From Nitrososphaerales archaeon TH526 (GTDB lineage: Archaea > Thermoproteota > Nitrososphaeria > Nitrososphaerales > Nitrososphaeraceae), in assembly GCA_014523665.1 (NCBI GenBank), contig JAATVR010000783.1:1-9659 (forward strand): DNA of 9,659 bases, given 5' to 3'. A program made the translations under genes and the position numbers. Below, in pieces: positions 1 to 5,885 of this stretch. Position 1 is the first letter of the stretch; every line of letters starts with the position of its first letter. The notes under the pieces are model-generated. The model was given only the letters and a program-made list of their open reading frames with translations. It did not search any database and was not told where the DNA came from.

Positions 1-1667
1 TAAAGGCTTCACTTGATGGAAATTTGTGGACAGAAGTAGGTAAGAATCCTATCAAATGGATTGTGGCAGACTTCAAAATGAGAGTGATATACAAAGCGCA
101 CCAGTACGACTACGAAATTACTGTCAATGGTGACAAGAGTGAACAGAATAGAGTAACAGTTTACAAGCTCTCCATAGACAATATCATAATTCGATGTATA
201 CCTGTCAGTGTCATAAAACACGAAAGTCCACTTGATTTCCTAAATGTTCAGACAAACTACACAGTACAGTTCAAGGACACAATAGGTAAGACTTTCACTT
301 TCACGAGAATGAGCTTGACGCAAATCATGGAACACCTAAAGGACGATGGTTATGTAATGTCTGAATACGGTGCAACTGAAGCATTATCTGCTATCATAAC
401 TGCTTATAGGGAGGATGGCAAATTAGAGGTTGAAAAGTCTGTAGACTGTGATGGGGATATTCAGCGTAGTGGTATTGAGGGTAAGCATCCAAAGAGGACT
501 AGAGAGGAATGTATCGTAACAATTGATTTTCTGGAAAAGTGGTCAGGATTCTATATTTACAATGGTATTGACAGACGTGATGTAGTAGCAACGGGGATCA
601 AATGGACAATAATTGCACCTTTCAATTTTGTATTAAAACAGCTTACCAGGAAATACATGAATGGTATTTCATTCTCAGGTGAGCGTGATGGAGGTAAGAG
701 TGCAATGTCGGAGGCAATGCTTGAGATACATGGTAATTTCGCAGTCAGATCTGAACAATCGATATACGATCTGTCAGCTGGCTCTGCAAATACTGATGCA
801 AAGTTTGGAAATGCTGTTTCTAAAACTACATACCCAATTACATTTTCCGAATTTGGCAAGGTCGAGAATTACGGTAGAGATGAAAAGCTCGTAGAGACTT
901 TTAAGAATGCTATTGATAGACTAATTTGTAGGCACGGAAGACATGAGGGGAAATACGACTTTCCATTTTTATCCTTAAGCCCTTTGATAATCAACGGCAA
1001 CCCATTTATCAGTAGAAAAGGGGAGATACTGAAACGACTTCATACCATCAAGTACTCTCAGGAGGATAGACATGATAAAGACGAACCAAATACTATTGCC
1101 TATAATGACCTCATGCAAAATAGAAGGCATGAACTAAGGATACTTGGGGATTGGACAATTAATTATATCTGGGACAACCGTCAAGAATTGTTACTAAGCA
1201 AGAAGTATGATGCGTATCAGCTTATGGACATAGTCATAAGGAAATTCTATGAATTTGCAGGGGTTGAATTTCCAGAGTGGTTAGACAGATGGATTGCGGA
1301 AACATCACTTGAAGAATTAGATGTTGATGAAGAAGGTATCATCAGAGCTGTTTTATTTAATCGTATCCACGAGACATTGAGACAGAACTCTCATTTATTC
1401 GATACTAGCGGCATGGGTGATATAGCCTTAGAACAGCGAATCGCGCTATGTTTGAATCATGATCTCCTAAGTTTCATAAGAAGAAAGACTGAAAATAATA
1501 CCGAGGTACTCGATATAGACAGCTCTATCCTAATGCTCTTTGAAACTAGGCTCCCTGATTTGACACTAAAAAAACTTGGAGAAAAAATGGGATTAAACTA
1601 TCATCATACAAAACAAAGGTGGGTATTAAGGTGTACTAGGGATAACTTATGGAAGTTTCTTTTATAA
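1..1667 (+). CDS. MCM-like AAA+ ATPase, probable replicative helicase of a mobile element (5'-partial)
   Basis: The frame is open to the left edge, so the true start is probably outside; internal candidates are TTG at 24 and ATG at 78. Counting from TTG24 (547 residues), a canonical Walker A, GERDGGKS, lies at 219-226. A Walker B-like strand, PITFSEF, is at 271-277, a sensor-1-like INGNP at 323-327, and a possible arginine finger at R338 in LKRLHTI. The order and wording resemble the MCM core (Walker B IDEF, sensor ANP, finger SRFD), but the Walker B aspartate is serine (S275) while E276 is kept. The last 35 residues look like a winged-helix or HTH domain. The first 150 or so residues match nothing I recognise. 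MCM-like helicases encoded by archaeal viruses and plasmids unwind origin DNA, and the XPD-like helicase downstream fits a replication module. An SF3/D5-type primase-helicase is the main alternative. The ATPase call is firm; the MCM assignment is inference. Confidence 0.65.
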   Translation, partial: KASLDGNLWTEVGKNPIKWIVADFKMRVIYKAHQYDYEITVNGDKSEQNRVTVYKLSIDNIIIRCIPVSVIKHESPLDFLNVQTNYTVQFKDTIGKTFTFTRMSLTQIMEHLKDDGYVMSEYGATEALSAIITAYREDGKLEVEKSVDCDGDIQRSGIEGKHPKRTREECIVTIDFLEKWSGFYIYNGIDRRDVVATGIKWTIIAPFNFVLKQLTRKYMNGISFSGERDGGKSAMSEAMLEIHGNFAVRSEQSIYDLSAGSANTDAKFGNAVSKTTYPITFSEFGKVENYGRDEKLVETFKNAIDRLICRHGRHEGKYDFPFLSLSPLIINGNPFISRKGEILKRLHTIKYSQEDRHDKDEPNTIAYNDLMQNRRHELRILGDWTINYIWDNRQELLLSKKYDAYQLMDIVIRKFYEFAGVEFPEWLDRWIAETSLEELDVDEEGIIRAVLFNRIHETLRQNSHLFDTSGMGDIALEQRIALCLNHDLLSFIRRKTENNTEVLDIDSSILMLFETRLPDLTLKKLGEKMGLNYHHTKQRWVLRCTRDNLWKFLL

Positions 1668-1716
1668 TATTCTTATGGGGTGATCTGGTGACGTGTACTG
1701 TACACTATCCCCAAAG

Positions 1717-1738
1717 TTTTTTCAAAATTGCCATTTTT
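1717..1738 (+). terminator. Possible T-tract terminator after the MCM-like gene
   Basis: A run of six T (1717-1722) and a run of five T (1734-1738) lie 50-70 bases after the stop of the ATPase gene. Archaeal RNA polymerase can terminate at such T-tracts without a hairpin. It would separate this gene from the helicase downstream, which has its own TATA candidate. Confidence 0.35.
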
Positions 1739-1772
1739 GATGATTTCACGCTCAATTTGGGCATCCTAGAGG

Positions 1773-1788
1773 ATTGTTATATAACAAT
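1773..1788. promoter_or_regulatory. Perfect 16-base palindrome over a TATA core: likely promoter/operator of the XPD-like helicase
   Basis: ATTGTTATATAACAAT reads identically on both strands. Its centre TTATATAA resembles an archaeal TATA box, and a start of transcription about 26 bases on would fall near 1806, just before the helicase start at 1820. A dimeric repressor bound here would block TBP. The alternative is an initiator-binding site of a replication origin, since the region lies between two helicase genes. Confidence 0.55.
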
Positions 1789-1801
1789 TGGGTGACGTGG
1801 C

Positions 1802-1818
1802 TTTGGAGGTCTTCCAAA
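1802..1818 (+). promoter_or_regulatory. Ribosome binding site inside a small inverted repeat
   Basis: GGAGGT (1805-1810) is a strong Shine-Dalgarno sequence nine bases before the TTG start at 1820 and decides that start, because an in-frame TGA at 1793 excludes longer versions. It is embedded in TTTGGA-ggtct-TCCAAA (1802-1818), so folding of the RNA could hide it. Most other genes here lack such a site. Confidence 0.5.
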
Positions 1819-1819
1819 A

Positions 1820-3832
1820 TTGGTAGCAAACAACAACAAGACTCTTAAGTTAAAGGAGTATCTATCTGCATTTCCCTTTCCTGATATCAGGCCAATGCAG
1901 CGTCAGGTATTGCAAGAGATATGTGACGCCTTTAACAGCGGATACAAAGTCATCGTACTGGAAGCTCCAACTGGCTTCGGCAAAAGTCCAGTTGCTATGT
2001 GTGTAGCTCGAACCTTGGGCTCAAGCTATACATGCAGTGCTACTAAGGAATTGCAGACGCAGTACGTAAATGATTTTCCATTTCTTAGATCAGTCAAGGG
2101 GATGGGCAATTTTGCATGTCTTGTAAGGGAAGACTTTGCCCTAAGTGACAATTACAAATGCGGTCAATGTGGACCAGCGGCTAGATACGATGAATGCAGG
2201 CATAAATCTGTTGGATATGGGCCATGTCGCAGTAGTGACCAAATCGAACATGCTCACATTAAAAATGGATGCCCTAAATGCGAAGATAAGTGTATTGGCT
2301 CAAAATTCCACAGCGGATGCAGATATAGAACCTATCAAGAAGATTATAGCGTATTAAATCAAAATACTGTTAATGAGACCGTATTCATAGATACTTTGCG
2401 CCTTGATGCGTACCGACAATGGTACAAATCAAATGGCAATATTAATGCCGATGGTAAAATTGGTTACAATTGGATGCACCTTAATAATCTGAAAAAAGAC
2501 AAGATAAGAATGGAAGACCAATACCAGCCATGTCCATATTACGATCAGCTAAACAGAGGATTAATTGCGAGTCACTCTATTTTTAATTATGCTAATTTTC
2601 TAATCTTCTTACGTATGAGGAACAAGAATAACATGGTTCTTCCGCAAAAAGAATTGCTAATACTAGACGAAGGACATCTAATAGAGAATCAGATAGTAGA
2701 CCAAGTAGGAATCTCAATAACAAGGAGAACACTACAGAAATACATTCCAACATATCTTTTGGACAACGCCACTCTGGACTACTCTAGCAGTATGGAGCAG
2801 TGGTTAAAGTTTCTTCAGGATCTGTACCAATTATTACAAGATTCTGTCCCAACAATGAGTTCAGAAGAAGTAAAGTTAGACGCGTACAATGACTTAAACA
2901 GACTTGAACAGGTAATAGATGCGATCATGTTTAAGCCAGACAATTGGATCGTATCTAATATACAGAGGGAAGGAGATAATGATCAATGGAAATGGAGACA
3001 GCAACAACACATCTTGAACAGATATCATATTATGGATTATAGTCAAGATGTTCGGTTCATGAATGAACCGCTTGAAAGCAATAAAATCACAAAAGTTGAA
3101 TTTAAGCCTCTTGATATCTCTCTATATTGCAGAGAATTATTCGAGAGATGTTCCAAGACCCTGATAATGAGTGCTACCATCCTAGATATAGGTGCTTTCT
3201 GCAGGAACGTTGGACTGGATCGAAATAGTGTAAAATTCATTCAAGCTGGTTCTGACTTTCCAATAGAAAATAGGCCTATCTATCAACTAGATATAGCACA
3301 TCTAAATTTCAAAACTCTAGGATTAGAACTTACACAGCGAGCAATAGCTAATGCAGTCGACAGGATAATGTCATTGCATAAAAACGATAAAGGAATAATT
3401 CATACTACCTCTTATGCACAGGTCAAGTTCATTGAGAAATATATCAACCCTAACAACATTAAGAGGCTGATTTACACGGATCCAGAAAGACCCAGAGAGG
3501 AAGTCACGGCAGAGCATTTCAGATCTACAAAGCCATCTGTTTTAATTTCGCCGTCGTTACATACAGGTCTAGATCTAAAGGATGAGAGGTCAAGGTTTCA
3601 GATATTGGTGAAGGTACCGTATCCAAGCAAGGGAGATAGATGGATTAGTGCCAAAATGGAAAAGGATCCTGCTTGGTATAATTGGCAGACAAGTTTGAGA
3701 TTAGTCCAAGCTTATGGAAGATCCATTAGGTCAAAGGATGATTGGGCTAAAACATATGTATTGGACTCCGCTTTTGGAAGTTTCTTAGGAAGGAACAGTT
3801 TACCTGGTTGGTTTATCGAGGCTGTAAGTTGA
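1820..3832 (+). CDS. XPD/DinG-type superfamily 2 DNA helicase with iron-sulfur-type cysteines
   Basis: This is a complete 670-residue protein with all main SF2 motifs. The Q-like RPMQ precedes Walker A EAPTGFGKS (48-56). The DEAH box reads DEGH (283-286), motif III is MSAT (450-453), and motif VI is QAYGRSIRS (630-638). Between motifs I and II, C100-x13-C114-x2-C117 matches the spacing I recall for the first three 4Fe-4S cysteines of Sulfolobus XPD. The fourth ligand could be C136, C151 or C154. A further cluster, C151-x2-C154-x3-C158-x8-C167, goes beyond the usual four and might bind zinc. The family unwinds DNA 5' to 3' in repair and replication; host XPD is usually a separate, conserved copy. 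The setting between an MCM-like ATPase and a small soluble protein suggests an element-encoded helicase. The start is TTG, fixed by a strong upstream GGAGGT. Family assignment is firm; exact role is inferred. Confidence 0.88.
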   Translation: MVANNNKTLKLKEYLSAFPFPDIRPMQRQVLQEICDAFNSGYKVIVLEAPTGFGKSPVAMCVARTLGSSYTCSATKELQTQYVNDFPFLRSVKGMGNFACLVREDFALSDNYKCGQCGPAARYDECRHKSVGYGPCRSSDQIEHAHIKNGCPKCEDKCIGSKFHSGCRYRTYQEDYSVLNQNTVNETVFIDTLRLDAYRQWYKSNGNINADGKIGYNWMHLNNLKKDKIRMEDQYQPCPYYDQLNRGLIASHSIFNYANFLIFLRMRNKNNMVLPQKELLILDEGHLIENQIVDQVGISITRRTLQKYIPTYLLDNATLDYSSSMEQWLKFLQDLYQLLQDSVPTMSSEEVKLDAYNDLNRLEQVIDAIMFKPDNWIVSNIQREGDNDQWKWRQQQHILNRYHIMDYSQDVRFMNEPLESNKITKVEFKPLDISLYCRELFERCSKTLIMSATILDIGAFCRNVGLDRNSVKFIQAGSDFPIENRPIYQLDIAHLNFKTLGLELTQRAIANAVDRIMSLHKNDKGIIHTTSYAQVKFIEKYINPNNIKRLIYTDPERPREEVTAEHFRSTKPSVLISPSLHTGLDLKDERSRFQILVKVPYPSKGDRWISAKMEKDPAWYNWQTSLRLVQAYGRSIRSKDDWAKTYVLDSAFGSFLGRNSLPGWFIEAVS

Positions 3833-3906
3833 GAATTAATTTGCGGAATGATAAAGTTATGATTGTGAGACTAGAAGACATGAAAGATCAATCAGAAATT
3901 AGAAAT

Positions 3907-3921
3907 AAAAAATAAAAAAAA
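3907..3921 (-). terminator. T-tract terminator of the minus-strand 134-residue protein gene
   Basis: On the minus strand, just after the stop at 3928, the sequence is eight T, one A and six T (plus strand 3921 down to 3907). This is a strong archaeal intrinsic terminator, and its orientation supports the minus-strand gene being real. The 95 bases between the helicase stop and 3928 hold no convincing gene. Confidence 0.6.
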
Positions 3922-3927
3922 GAGAAT

Positions 3928-4332
3928 TTAGGTAGCGATGACAGTATACCTTGTATTGGGCCCAGTTCCATGTCGTATTATTTTTTGCAAAAGATGCCCC
4001 GCTTCAATGTTTGCCTCGATTTGCTGCGCAAGTGTTTTTGGTACTTCAAGTGGTTTTTCTCCTTGTTCTGTGAACTGTGGATGAATTGCAAGGTACTTAA
4101 CCTTGATTTGTGGCTTTATTTCATCGGTCACTGGATCTCGAAAGGTTGCTTTTACTAGTTCCCTTTTTGATTTGTCTTTTGAGAATCGATAAGTAATGAA
4201 TTCTCCATCTCTTTGAGGAAGACGTAAGTATTCTCCAATTGAGTTCAGGAACCTGTCTACTTCATCTATTTGTGGGTTCTCATTTCCGTTTGAGTCTGGA
4301 TGTTGGTTTTCTTTTACTTTTTCTTCTGACAT
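3928..4332 (-). CDS. Small soluble protein of unknown function; candidate single-stranded DNA-binding protein
   Basis: I do not recognise this 134-residue protein with certainty. It starts at a clear ATG with a polar, probably disordered tail of about 22 residues. A segment likely to be beta-rich follows (about 35-85), then a helix around QQIEANIEAG and a final strand pair ending IIRHGTGPNTRYTVIA. The ending with R-x-G-x-G-x-x-T-x-Y-x-V resembles the last strands of some phage-encoded single-stranded DNA-binding proteins. That likeness is recalled, not tested. There is no membrane segment, signal peptide or cysteine pair. It faces the XPD-like helicase tail to tail and ends at a strong T-tract. 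A role in protecting unwound DNA would fit the two helicases nearby. Alternatives are a transcription regulator or a virion-associated protein. Confidence 0.6.
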   Translation of the reverse strand: MSEEKVKENQHPDSNGNENPQIDEVDRFLNSIGEYLRLPQRDGEFITYRFSKDKSKRELVKATFRDPVTDEIKPQIKVKYLAIHPQFTEQGEKPLEVPKTLAQQIEANIEAGHLLQKIIRHGTGPNTRYTVIAT

Positions 4333-4342
4333 TTTGTTGTCA

Positions 4343-4380
4343 AATATAGATTAGACCGTTGTCTTTATGAGAACTATATT
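4343..4380 (-). promoter_or_regulatory. Possible promoter and operator of the minus-strand gene
   Basis: AATATAG (4343-4349) and CTATATT (4374-4380) form a 7-base inverted repeat upstream of the ATG at 4332. Read on the minus strand, the distal arm is a TATA-like element about 45 bases before the start and the proximal arm lies about 14 before it. Support is weak because AT-rich DNA gives such pairs by chance. Confidence 0.25.
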
Positions 4381-4453
4381 AGATCGACATGCTAAAAGAA
4401 AGTCATAATAACCTTGTCTACTTTATCTGAAACTCCTAAATTGCTGTGTAAAA

Positions 4454-4492
4454 ATATACCTAGATATATACCTCGGGTATTAGGAAATACCC
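4454..4492 (+). promoter_or_regulatory. ATACC-motif cluster with hairpin upstream of the membrane protein gene
   Basis: Within 39 bases there are two direct copies of ATATACCT (4454-4461 and 4466-4473, 12 bases apart). A perfect inverted repeat follows: GGGTATT (4475-4481), loop AGGA, AATACCC (4486-4492). All four elements share the word ATACC in one orientation or the other. A TATA-like core (about 4465-4470) is included. A transcription start about 26 bases on would fall near the ATG at 4497, which is in a different frame from the membrane protein. This is likely a regulated promoter or operator. Confidence 0.45.
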
Positions 4493-4531
4493 AATAATGG
4501 GTTTGCATTTAGCTCTTGGGTTAAAAGAAAT

Positions 4532-4897
4532 TTGGACTCTAATTCAAGTAAAACAATCACTGAGTTTACTCCAAACTCTAATCTTCTACTGAATCCACTA
4601 TTCCCTAATCCTAACGATAATAAATATAATACGTTCAATATTGATTCTTCTGGGAATTTCGTTGCCTATTTTAGAGATGCTCCACCTCCTATACCAGAAG
4701 CGATTTGGGTTGCATTATTTACTATCCTACTCGGAACATTCATGCCTTCTATCATACGTTGGATCAATGGGTGGAAACAAAGAAGGTTCTCCAAATACAG
4801 AGAAGAACTTTCCTCTAAGTATGAGAATAAGTCAAAGTATAAGAATAGAGAAATAATAGGCGACGAGATTGAAGATTATATGCAAAAGGAAAAATAA
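4532..4897 (+). CDS. Single-pass membrane protein with charged cytoplasmic tail, possibly N-terminally shortened
   Basis: The 121-residue frame has a polar N-terminal part rich in Asn, Ser and Pro (1-50), then a proline-rich joint at 51-55. One membrane segment (about 57-78, AIWVALFTILLGTFMPSIIRW) is followed by a strongly basic WKQRRFSKYR and an acidic/basic tail. Basic residues right after the helix predict the N-terminus outside and the C-terminus inside. The helix plus the PSIIRWINGWKQRR junction resembles the C-terminal anchor of a paralogous family of Nitrososphaeria surface proteins that usually have a signal peptide and a much longer outer domain; this is from memory. No signal peptide is present and the only in-frame start is a TTG at 4532 with no ribosome site, so this may be the surviving C-terminal end of a larger gene. 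It lies divergently from the minus-strand 134-residue protein gene. Confidence 0.6.
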   Translation: MDSNSSKTITEFTPNSNLLLNPLFPNPNDNKYNTFNIDSSGNFVAYFRDAPPPIPEAIWVALFTILLGTFMPSIIRWINGWKQRRFSKYREELSSKYENKSKYKNREIIGDEIEDYMQKEK

Positions 4898-4917
4898 ATG
4901 AATCACAACACAAAATC

Positions 4918-5158
4918 TTAAAAGATAAAATTGTAGAGCATTATGATCAAAGTAACAAGATAGAATCCAAGGGTAACATCTGAGACCAATTGAATCCATC
5001 CTTTGTAACTACGCCCATTTTTGATACAGCCATACTAGTTGATACATTACTAGGCGACGTAACTTCAAACGTCAAAGGGGTTCCTTAAACATTGGACACT
5101 GAAGATTATCTCCTGGGCAATTTAAAGTATTAGAGAGTATCGATGAGAGAATGTTCAT
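4918..5158 (-). pseudogene. Frameshifted minus-strand gene for a small exported or membrane protein
   Basis: An ATG at 5158 opens a 28-residue frame (MNILSSILSNTLNCPGDN...) that stops at 5072. Overlapping it, another frame (5084 to 4947) reads 45 residues including LTFEVTSPSNVSTSMAVSK, a beta-rich, Ser/Thr-rich sequence typical of archaeal surface proteins. One extra C in the minus-strand CCCC run at 5080-5077 would join the two frames as ...FKEPPLTFEV... The third frame ends at 4918 and carries a hydrophobic stretch (LVTLIIMLYNFIF), which may be a lost C-terminal anchor after a second shift. A TTATAA box at 5185-5190 lies about 29 bases upstream of the ATG. I recognise no family. It is probably a decayed gene; a sequencing error in the homopolymer is the alternative for the first shift. 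Confidence 0.45.
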
Positions 5159-5184
5159 AAGGGAATCAGCAAATCACAAATCTC

Positions 5185-5190
5185 TTATAA
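5185..5190. promoter_or_regulatory. TTATAA box, possibly serving both directions
   Basis: TTATAA is symmetric. The ATG at 5211 on the plus strand begins about 24 bases from its centre, and the ATG at 5158 of the minus-strand pseudogene about 29 bases away on the other side. Both distances fit leaderless archaeal transcripts, so one box could drive both genes. Confidence 0.5.
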
Positions 5191-5210
5191 TCTGCCATGT
5201 TATCTAATTC

Positions 5211-5522
5211 ATGAAATTTTGTTCTGAATGTGGCTCAGAACTCCTAGTAGGACCTACAAAATTCTGCCATAACTGTGGAGCGAAATTTTGGTATACAATC
5301 AACGATTCTGAACGAAGAGAGATTGAACAACCTAATATCTATTCTTTGGGAGTAAAACTGGAACAGATGGTTGAACAGATTCTTAAGACCAAAGGCTTTT
5401 CCATTGAAAGCAGACTAAAATTAACGGGTGAAAGCGGTGCTACCCATGAAATAGATGTCTTAGCGAAGAGAGAAACTGATGTACTAGCAATAGAGTGGTA
5501 TTATGTATCGATAACTAAATGA
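5211..5522 (+). CDS. Truncated zinc-ribbon / Mrr-like restriction endonuclease-fold protein
   Basis: The 103-residue product begins with a zinc ribbon, C4-x2-C7-x11-C19-x2-C22. A restriction-endonuclease-like start follows: helix SLGVKLEQMVEQILKTKGF (45-63), a strand around SRLKL, and GATHEIDVLA (76-85) carrying the metal-binding D82. In this fold an E-x-K motif normally follows on the next strand, often as ECK. Here E95 is followed by W96 and Y97, and the protein ends six residues later. The catalytic lysine and the whole second half of the domain are missing, so nuclease activity is unlikely. The start is a clear ATG with a TATA box 24 bases upstream, so it may still be transcribed. Intact relatives are common in Nitrososphaeria and are thought to act on foreign or modified DNA. 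It is most likely a decayed gene. Confidence 0.65.
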   Translation: MKFCSECGSELLVGPTKFCHNCGAKFWYTINDSERREIEQPNIYSLGVKLEQMVEQILKTKGFSIESRLKLTGESGATHEIDVLAKRETDVLAIEWYYVSITK

Positions 5523-5815
5523 TTCATCCTTGTGCAGACCCTCTTAGATTTATATTCAATTCTCTAAAGGCTCTGCGTGATGTCTAGTGCATCGTAAAGA
5601 GATGCCTTCAATGCATTGCTAAAATAATCTACAGGATTTTTTGCAACCAAGATCTTTTTGACGATTAGGAAATATAAGACAATAGTCACGGGGAAAATTA
5701 GGTCACTACCCCTATGATATCATTATAGTTGCATATCGTGAACCAATTGCAAAAAAGCCTATTCACTTATTGTGCAGCAAATCCTGTCTTATTGGCTAAG
5801 AGATAAAAGCAGCAA
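5523..5815. other. Gene-poor spacer between the endonuclease remnant and the terminase genes
   Basis: Apart from the weak 41-codon minus-strand frame at 5564-5689 I see no gene. There is a 10-base palindrome ATGATATCAT at 5714-5723. The missing C-terminal half of the endonuclease is not recognisable here in any plus-strand frame, so it was replaced or deleted rather than shifted out of frame. Confidence 0.4.
5564..5689 (-). CDS. Possible small membrane protein (41 residues)
   Basis: On the minus strand a GTG at 5689 opens 41 codons ending at TAG 5564-5566; the frame is open for about ten more codons upstream without an ATG. The start, VTIVLYFLIVKKILVAKN, would be a short membrane segment followed by basic residues. 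It is followed by VDYFSNALKASLYDALDI, which looks like an amphipathic helix. There is no family match and no clear ribosome site. It may be a real small protein, a fragment of a lost gene, or chance. Confidence 0.25.
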   Translation of the reverse strand: MTIVLYFLIVKKILVAKNPVDYFSNALKASLYDALDITQSL

Positions 5816-5823
5816 CTTATAAG
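5816..5823 (+). promoter_or_regulatory. TATA box CTTATAAG upstream of the terminase operon
   Basis: The palindromic CTTATAAG is centred about 21 bases before an ATG at 5841 and about 62 before the small-subunit ATG at 5882. A transcript starting about 26 bases downstream would begin near 5845, giving a short leader to 5882. The same TTATAA core precedes the gene at 5211. Confidence 0.45.
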
Positions 5824-5840
5824 ATATCCTATTCGTAAAA

Positions 5841-5885
5841 ATGCATGACAGTTACAGACTACGAGGAGAAGAACGCAACAAATGA
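5841..5885 (+). CDS. Possible 14-residue leader peptide overlapping the terminase small subunit start
   Basis: ATG at 5841 opens MHDSYRLRGEERNK and stops at TGA 5883-5885, sharing ATGA with the small-subunit start at 5882. Overlap of this type allows translational coupling. The peptide itself is too short to judge and the predicted transcription start lies very near its ATG, so it may not be translated. Confidence 0.2.
   Translation: MHDSYRLRGEERNK

Larger units (their letters stand above)
1687..1799 (+). repeat. 9-base direct repeat GGTGACGTG flanking the control region
   Basis: GGTGACGTG occurs at 1687-1695 and again at 1791-1799, 104 bases apart, on either side of the T-tracts and the 16-base palindrome. 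The first copy runs directly into a second short palindrome, GTGTACTGTACAC (1693-1705). The repeats could bind a regulator or a replication initiator; two copies of nine bases could also be chance. Confidence 0.4.

Noticed and set aside
3829..3915. 28-codon plus-strand frame starting with TTG that overlaps the helicase stop and encodes a highly charged peptide
   Set aside because: It overlaps a stop by TTGA, which is suggestive of coupling, but it is very short, lysine-rich because of the A-tract, and ends inside the terminator of the opposite gene.
5021..5053. Imperfect tandem repeat of TTGATACA and TACTAG, considered as an attachment or binding site
   Set aside because: It falls inside the frameshifted minus-strand gene, where it encodes the repeated Val-Ser words, and no second copy was found elsewhere in the window.
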